From the NCBI GenBank assembly GCA_932294295.1, contig OW028573.1:66007829-66071828 (forward strand): a DNA stretch of 64,000 nucleotides, read 5' to 3'. The notes under the pieces were generated by a model that saw nothing but the letters and a program-made list of their open reading frames with translations, did no database searches and was not told the DNA's origin. Source of the stretch: Alitta virens. Lineage: Eukaryota > Annelida > Polychaeta > Phyllodocida > Nereididae. Below, in pieces: positions 27,401 through 36,400 of this stretch. Made by a program: the position numbers and the translations under genes. Every line of letters begins with the position of its first letter. Position 1 is the stretch's first letter.

Positions 27401-30400
27401 CTTGGTTTCAGGGAAATCAGTCAAATCGGTATGTTCTCTTGAACAGTAAAGTTGTAGACTACATAAACTTTATCTTGAGAGCTGCAGAATTCAAGAACTG
27501 TTCATTGGAAAAGGTAAGACAATCGTAGTTTCCACTCCTGTAATACATGTAACTTATACCAAGCAGTTGCGCTAACCTAGTAATTTTTAACTACAAAGCG
27601 CGAATACTATATTGGCATATACATACACACCATTTTAAAACAGACAGTTTTTGCACTGTTGATCACCTTGTAGTTAAAGCTAGTAGAAAATTTTAAAGAT
27701 TTTTCCTGTTATGACATTTGAATTCCCCGCACGTTTCACCCACCCAATCCCTGCAACCCTTGAAGCGCAGGCGCTGCGTGAGCCATCTAATGGATGGTGC
27801 CTAAACCACCATGTTGGAGATGACGGCAAGGGTTAGCTGGGTGACCCCTGAGACTGCTGTCGATTAGAGGGGAAATCAGATTGTCATATGGCTGTTTCAT
27901 TGCCAGGTTTTGGAGCTGAAGCAATGTATAGGCAATCTGCTCATCTCACTGATCGAGGAAAACAGTCCGGAGAGTCTTCAAGTTGCCAAGGTAACCGCAT
28001 CTTCTTTGTGAGATTCAGATGTTGGCCATGATGGTGATTTTTTGAGTAATGAGAAGTTGTTTTTGGCATTGGTATTGTGTAACTGAACACTTAATATTAT
28101 GTTAATATACATGTAATGATATCCATATCTGAATCTCAGTTGTCTTTCTCTGCGCAAGCACATGAAACAGCTCATAATTTTCAAGTAAACATATCCAACT
28201 TATGAAATATATGCGCATTGTAAATCACCTTTACTACTGGGCTGCTTAACCTAAATGTATGTCTTCTGCTATTAGTTAGTTCATTGTTTATTGCCAACTA
28301 TTACAAAAAACAGGAAATCAAAGATACATTGGACAAAGAAGCCATTTACAGATGTATGGGAGGCTGTTTTGAATTGCAAAAGGTAAGAACTAACCTTCTG
28401 GAACTATAGTGATTTTGGTGCAAAGTATTTTATTATGACAAGTCATTCAACACAATTTTTTTTTTGTCCACATAGCCTGACAGACCAAAACTGGATCTCG
28501 TTCCAAAAGGCAACCTCAACATTGGCATGACACTACAGTCGGCGAAGAACCTGGCCAAATTGGGCAAAACCATGTTGGCCTCGGCCACCGTAAGCAAAGT
28601 ACCCACACCCATTACTTCCTTACCTCTTCCTATTTCGATTTATTATCAATTTGTAACCACATAAAAGATACAATGTCATTCAGATGTCATTTTACTAGAT
28701 TTGAGAAGTTCTTGATAGTTCTAGAGTCTAGCGACCAACTAACCAATTCTCTACCATACTAACAAGCCTCTCAAACTTTGGTGGATCTATGATATTTAAC
28801 TTCTATATTTTGTTGTTCATTTAAAATACATATTTGTTGTACATTTATAATGCATAAACTATCATGGCTGGTATTGTTTTTCCACTGTTGTTTTGCCCTG
28901 TTTGATGATTATTTGTAACTCGTATCACACTTCGGACACAAAGACGTAGACATTGTACCTTTTTTTAATTATAACTCATGTTCTACAAAATGATGTTTCC
29001 ATATTAGGAAGAGCCCCAGTCTCCAGAAACCAAAGAGATGATGGATGAGGTGGGATTCACATACTATCTCATACTGGCAAGACTTCATGACATCGATCCA
29101 AAACTACGCCGAGAAGGTGAGCTCTTACACAAAGAAAAACTGAATGCGCTTGCAACTGGCTGCCTGAGTTATCCTAAGAACTCTTCTGTTCACTAACTTC
29201 AACATTTGCTCTCTGTTAGTGGCTGTTGTATCGAATCTTTTGATGGCCCATATAAATTTTTAACAATGAAAAAAGAATTTTTAAATGTCAGTTTTCGCAA
29301 TCCTTTAAAACTTTTTAGGTAATTAAATGTGAAATTTTTGTACTTTCCATGTCCGTGTGCTGTCCAGTATTTTTGATCACTTTTCATAGTTCTTTCAGAA
29401 CTGTACGTTTTTGCATTTCAATGAATTTTTATTATATATATTTCAAATTTTGAACAAACACCTCTGTCTCAGTAGAGATTGCTTTAGCTGAGCAGTCAGG
29501 CACTTCCACTGTTAGTTTTGTGTCTGATGTAGTTGCAACTGATAGAATAGACATTAGGTTGTCTGATGCATACACAAATAACCCAGCACAAAAACAAGTA
29601 GAACTGATGATGATGACAATGCCATCTTTACATTAGAACCCACAAAGCTCTGCATATTGCACTCTCCCCCCAAAACAGCAACATTTCTTTTATAAGCTGG
29701 ACTTTTATCAAGAAGAGGAAAATTTTGGCGACTATCAAACGGTTGCATGCCGCAAGCATGCTCCAGAAATATCGCTGAGTCCACCACTAAATTTCATTGT
29801 GCTATCATACCAATGGCATTCAAAGAGAGTAAATGATTTTCATACGTTTAACAAATCTGCCTTTAGTATTTCTTTCATGTTTACTTATGTTAAAGACCGC
29901 GGCATTATTTTTCCATGCATGTGTAATCAAGATATAGATTGCAGAATCTTGATTAGAGCAACTTATGATATCTCTGATGTGTCCCGTTTCACCATTAATG
30001 ATCTTCTTTCTTACATCAACTCCATCTGAACACCACCAAAAGGATCGTTGAGTGCTGGGAAGAGTAAGACTTTTCACTGTCCCGCTTTTGTTTCCTTCCT
30101 TCCTCCGTCTTCGGAGTTGCATCCGGACCGTCTCTATCTATTCACTCCGCCATTTCTAATTCCTGCTAGTCTTAAGTGTTACAACCTATATATGGTTACG
30201 GCGAGCTAGAATAAACAGAAAATTAGAACAAACCAGTTTTTTTGGTTGTTAATTTGTAGTTTTGAAGTCTGGAATGACCTGGGTTTTCTAGTGTTTAGAT
30301 ATCCAAGATTAATCCTAACCTCCTCCTGCTTGGATAAAGCAAAGAAAACTCAAGAGCGTATGCCAATCAAACATGACAAAGGTTGATCTTTGAATGAAAA

Positions 30401-33400
30401 TACAGGGTATTTACCATAACTACATCTAGCTCGTCCTGATTGTAGGAACAGTTTATATATATATCTTTAAGTTAGGCTACATATGACAGCATGCCGTGTC
30501 ATACACACCACCTAAACACATCCACATCTGACAGATCTGACATAAATTTTGATCCTCACACGTGACACAACACCAATGGCTCCAGCACGCTTCAAAAATA
30601 CAGCATGTAGTTACACAACTAACAAAAAAATGATTTTTGTTTGATTTAAATATTTTCTATTAGTTTACTTTGTCTGTGTGTTAAGGACGTGTGACGTCAT
30701 TTGGTTTGAACGTTTAACTTATTCTTAAGAGATTTTGGTTTCGTACTTATAAAATAAGATAGTAATATGAAGAATATTGTAACTTTCATGATTTAGCTCT
30801 ACTGAGGAAGGGTAAGAATTCTAAATTAATTGCACATAGTCCTGTAAAGTTGTTGCTAGGAAATTGTCTACATCACTGTTTGCTCTTGTACTCGTAAATA
30901 TGTTCTTGTGAATTTATCATAGATAGTAAAAGTAGAGTCTCTATGAATTGTCGGGGTGTGAATGTTTTCAGAAATAAACATCACACCGCTTCAACAAGAG
31001 GCATATAATCACTACAAGAAGAACACCATGTCAATAGAAGTCCTTAAGGATGACAATTTGCAGAAGGTCAATTTCAGGGTGAAAAACAAGGTAAATTCCT
31101 GTCTTTCCCTGCCATCACATTTCACACAATATACTGTCTTTGAATATGTGTAATGTCTTACATACTCAAACATATTCAATACGTATTTCCACTAATACTC
31201 AGACACTTACAAGAATCTTCAGAATTCAATAAACAAACACATCAATAGTTTTATAAATTTAGTTCCTAGTACTAGTTTAGAGTCCATGTTGGAATGTCAA
31301 TGCACTGTTGATCGTTTTGTTGTGCCTAATGTGCTAATAGAATGTGCTACGAGATGAAGTAAAGGAAAAGATGACCTGGAGTGTTGACAGATCGTCTCCT
31401 AGCAACAAAATCCGGGACCTTATGAAGTGGTCCAAGGACATTATCAAAGACATCTACTACCAGAGGAAGATCCTGTCCAACCCCATTGCTACGTTCTTCA
31501 CCAAGAACTGGTATTTCTTTAGATTTCCAATCACGACTATAATACTGGAACAGTTCAAATTAAATTATTTCCTAGACTGAAATTATTGTGTCCATTTAAT
31601 AATGATACCCTCATGGGATTTAACTAATGTTCTAGCTTGTAAGTAAAAGCTACATTGTTGCTAATTCTGTTTTCTTCATCACCAAAGGCTATTCTGGAAC
31701 AGGATGTGCATCCTTTTGAGTCTGGCCATCAACGCCCTCATGCTTGCAACCTGGAATGCCAGGGCCACTCTTCAGGATGGCAAGAACAGTACCTGGGTCC
31801 ACCCTGGAGTCTATGAGTGAGTGTTTCTTTTTGTCTAGCTACAAGCCCCCTGTCCACAGGACAGGGTTACAACGTCCTAGATGAAAAAATATTGAATTTC
31901 GACTTGTGTGGGAACTAGCCTATTAATAAACGTTTGCCACATGAAATACACCTGCTCTAGGTTTAGACATACCTCTTTTCTATTGTATTGCACTCAGATA
32001 TGGTAGATTTCTTCCAATTTTAATCGATTTCTTTGCCATTTTCGAATTCACATTTCGTTGATAATGATTGACAGCCATTGCCACCTAGTTCCACCAAAAC
32101 TCGCTATAGGGCTCTGGCGACGTTCTAGCGTTCAACGCCCATAGTGGATAATAAAATTCACACGGAATAATGCTGCCAAGTCCTTGTACTGTCAATTTGA
32201 TATTTACAATACATGAAAATAATATCCACATGATTCAAATTCAATAACAAGCAAATTGAGCAAATTATTCACTATTTAACATCAACAAAGTCTGAACAGG
32301 CACAGTGGCACCACATTGTGTCAAAGACGTCCAGAGAGGGGGGGGGGGGGGGTTTCCCAATGCCTCGCTTTCATTCTGATGCAGGGAATCAGTCGTGAAT
32401 TGCAAAAGCATGAACAAGCAAACGTAAAGTTATGAAATTGCTCTTTAAACGACATTTCTAATGACTTTTTCAGGAATATGTAGGTGTGATGCAATAAATA
32501 ACAGAGTAGGCCTCTGCATAAATGTCATTCCATGAATTTTTATAGAAGCCGTTCCAACCCTACATAGCATCTAATGCAATGTAGGTCGGTTCTGGCTACT
32601 TTTTGTCTCAACTAAAAAAGAAAGGGTTATGAGCTGATTGATCTATTGCACAAAGTCTCTCATCATTTGGGTCACCTGTATGCCATGCAGCTAAACTTAG
32701 TTTCATTATTAACAGCCTGTCAAATTGAAACTAGACAAAGTTAGACAAATTCTGCTTTACCATGCTAGCTGTCACTAAATGGAACTGTCTGGCTATAGCT
32801 GGCTACTCAAAGCGGGATCTAAAAGTACATATTTATGATATATTAGATACATTAAATTTACTAAGGTTTAGCTAACTACAAGTTATGCGTAGACAAAAGC
32901 GACTGGCCTAAGTCAGCCATAGCTACAGCCAGGAATAGGTAGCTACAGCTGTCTAGAGTCAACCATATTTTATGAAACTAACAATATATTTATTGCATTG
33001 TGTGATTGTTCTACAGTAATTTTTGCTCTTTGTTTCCAGCCCGAGGCCTGTGGTGAAGTTGGAGCAGTATGACGTGATAATATACGCCCTGGGAGGAGCG
33101 CATAACTTCTTTGCGTTACTAGTCCTGGTGACGTACTTCTTATCAAATCATCCGACGTTACCTGCATTTAACGTGTTCAAAAAGATATTCAGGTAAATTG
33201 TCAACACTTGATGCACTGGTTGCCTTAATTGCGTTTTCGATGAGAACACCAGTTCTTCAAAACATGGTTAGTTATTCAGTCTTTTATATTTCCTTTCAGT
33301 AAATGCAAACGGACACCCAAAGAGAACCCAGACAAGGACAAAGAAGACAAGGAGATCAAACTTGAACCTGAAGAACTACCGAAAGAAAAAAAGGAAGAAC

Positions 33401-36400
33401 ATGAGTCCAAGTTGGAAGTCCAATTGTTCAGTGTTTCTACTCTGTATTACTTAGTAAGTGCAGTCATATAAAATCAGTTCTTAAAGGCAGGGTGACTTGT
33501 AGCTGATAATATATACTGTAGGGTTGATCCTTCAGTGCCTCCTATCCTCATCAAGGTGGCATCCCAAGGTCGACAATTATGTCTTTGGGATGTCTTCTTC
33601 CCATTACTAATAATTTGCCATTTTGGGAAATGATATTCTGACTCTGACTCTATAATTAAGGGATAGAGGCAGGCTTTATCCCCTGATGTAAATACAACAC
33701 TGCATTTCATACTTTGATATCCAACCAACAGGAATAACTAATTCTGCTGTATAATTCACTAAGCTGTTTTATTTTTTCAGATATTTCTAGGTCTGTCAAT
33801 CGCGGGTACGATATTTCAGGGATATTTCTTTGCCTTCCATCTCCTTAACATAGTCAACAACAATCAGCTTCTCAGGGGAGTCATACAAGCTGTCACACAG
33901 AATGGTAAAGCAGATCAATGATAAATCTATAATGTTTACATTGTGATTTTTTTTGTTATTTTAGCTGTCCTACAGTACATGAAAAAGACAAATCAATGAA
34001 CACACGTTTATAAGAATTGGCAAACTGGTTATTAAAATGTACTTACTTTTCAGGCAAGTCTTTGGTATGGGTGGCAGTGTTAGGACTGATAGTGTTCTAT
34101 CTGTATGCACTCATCAGTTTTGCAATGCTTCGAAGTTCGTTCAGCGAAGAGTCAAACATGTATTGTGCAACGTTATGGCAATGTACCATCACCGTCATAC
34201 GATATGGTCTTATAGGCGACATCTTTGAGGTAATTTGCTTCGTTGATCTAGATCTCCAGGTTAATTTGTTGCTAAAAGGAGTGATTATTCATTCTGACAC
34301 CGATCAAATGTTAAAACAATATTTATTAGATGTATCACTGAAACATGTTACAGTTAGTTTAATTAAAAACGGCCTGTCAAATTGAAACTAGACAAAGCTG
34401 TCATAGCTGGCTACTCAAAACCGGATCTAACCAAGGTTTATATTTATCTGGTGATAGATGTTAGCCAATTATTAGCTATAGAAGTGGACAGAAGCAGCTG
34501 GCTTTAGCATGTTTAGACCACAGCTAGGTACAGGTAGATACAGACAGTTAGAGTCAACTGTATTTTATGAAACTAACTGTATAAGTATATGCCATCTGAC
34601 CTGAATCTTCATTGATCTTTCAGAGCCTAACAAACCACTCATCTGAGAATACGTTCATGCGCTTTGGCTTTTTGGTCATCTTCCATCTGTCCTTCTTCAT
34701 CTTCATCACCACCATTGGCCTGAACATCATCTTTGGTATCATTGTGGACACCTTTTCTGAATTGAGAGACCTAAAGTGGCAAGCCGAAAGAGACATGCGA
34801 GACACTTGCTTCATATGCAGCAGAGGGTCTTATGACTTTGAACATCATGGCAAGGTATCAAGCTGAAATCTAACACTGACAATTCAATTCACCTTAAATA
34901 GTCCGGCATAATCTGCATAACAGAAAAGCCATCAGAGAACCACTAATAAATGTTTTTATTCTTGCAGGGCTTTGAACACCATATCAATGTAGAGCATCAC
35001 ATCTGGGCTTACATATTCTTCTTCATACATCTGCATGATACCAAACAGAGTGACTACACAGCCTTGGAATTACATGTTTTCAAACTGGTAAATAGTTTAG
35101 AATTTGTTCAGACTATTAATTTAATGTTTCATAGAAAAGTTTCCTCGAGGTAGAAGTCACAATGCAATGTGCTTTTATTTTCAGTTACTATTTGAACGCT
35201 ACGACTTCTTCCCACTGAACAGAGCCTTGTCACTGAGTGCAATGGATGAAGACTCTACAGAGTCCAAGGTTGATGACCTGTTGAGGTTCGTCATGACCTT
35301 GGTTGAGAGGCAGAAGGAAGAGGTTTGTATGGCATATTAAATGTTGTTCGATTAGTTAGCCTCCTAGATTTCGCCAGTGCAAAGATTAAGTATTTGTTCT
35401 CATGAGATCATGTTTTTTTTTTGTAGGATTCAAGAAAGAAGCGAGAGGAAGAACGCCAGAAGCAGCTCCGATGGAGAGAGGAGCATCGCAATGCCCTGCT
35501 TCAAGGTGGTGATTCAATGGATACTCAAGACTCCAATGGCCCGAATAGCAAGCTGAACCGTGGACCATCAGGAAGACAAAGATTCCGTCAGAAGCGATGG
35601 CAGCGTGGCTCTAAGAGTCAGTATGGTATGGGTGATTCTATGGACACACAGGATACCTTGGATTCCAGTTTGTCTATGGGCAAGATCCTCACAGCTGGCA
35701 AAGATGGCCTAATGGATTCTACAGATGACCCACCAGATAACAATGCTATGGATACATCAGGAGCCAGTGAACTGGAGGCCCGTAGTCCTTCTCCGCGAGG
35801 GCACCCAGGTGCCTTGACCACTAGTAGTCCCACTCCACTGGATGATGATGGGGTCCATCTCATTGACTTTGGGGCAGACGGTGAGCCGTTACAGCGAGAT
35901 GAGCTAGCCGGATCTCGCTTGAGATCTCGGTCTCGAACGCCCTCACCTCCCAACATAGATGACATCATGGGCACTGTGCCCACATTACCTCGTCGAGGAT
36001 CGCGCTCAGCAATGAGTGACATGGGTGGCCCTCCATACAGACAGCCTAGTCTTCGGGCACCACAACAACCCAGCATTCGCAGTCAACCAGCATCGCGTCA
36101 ACCTAGTTTACATAGCCGCACTCCACCATTGCCTTCACAGCCACCATCTGCGACACATTCGCGACCTGCCAGTTCCCATGCTAGCTCACAGACTAGCTCA
36201 CGACCACGAACTCCCCCAATCCCTACCCCTCATTCTATGAGCCGCAGCAGTTCCCACAGAAGCATTCCCACACCGCCTAAGATGACTGCAGACTTTGGGG
36301 TTCAGACATCAGATGAAGAGGATGGAATCATTCCTCCTCCTCCTCTACAAGAAACTGACATTGATGAGGTGATGCCCCTTCCACCTCCAGCAGTAGAGGA

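Noticed and set aside
32338..32352. Run of 15 G in intron 44
   Set aside because: A homopolymer whose length is prone to sequencing error; no structure around it suggests function.
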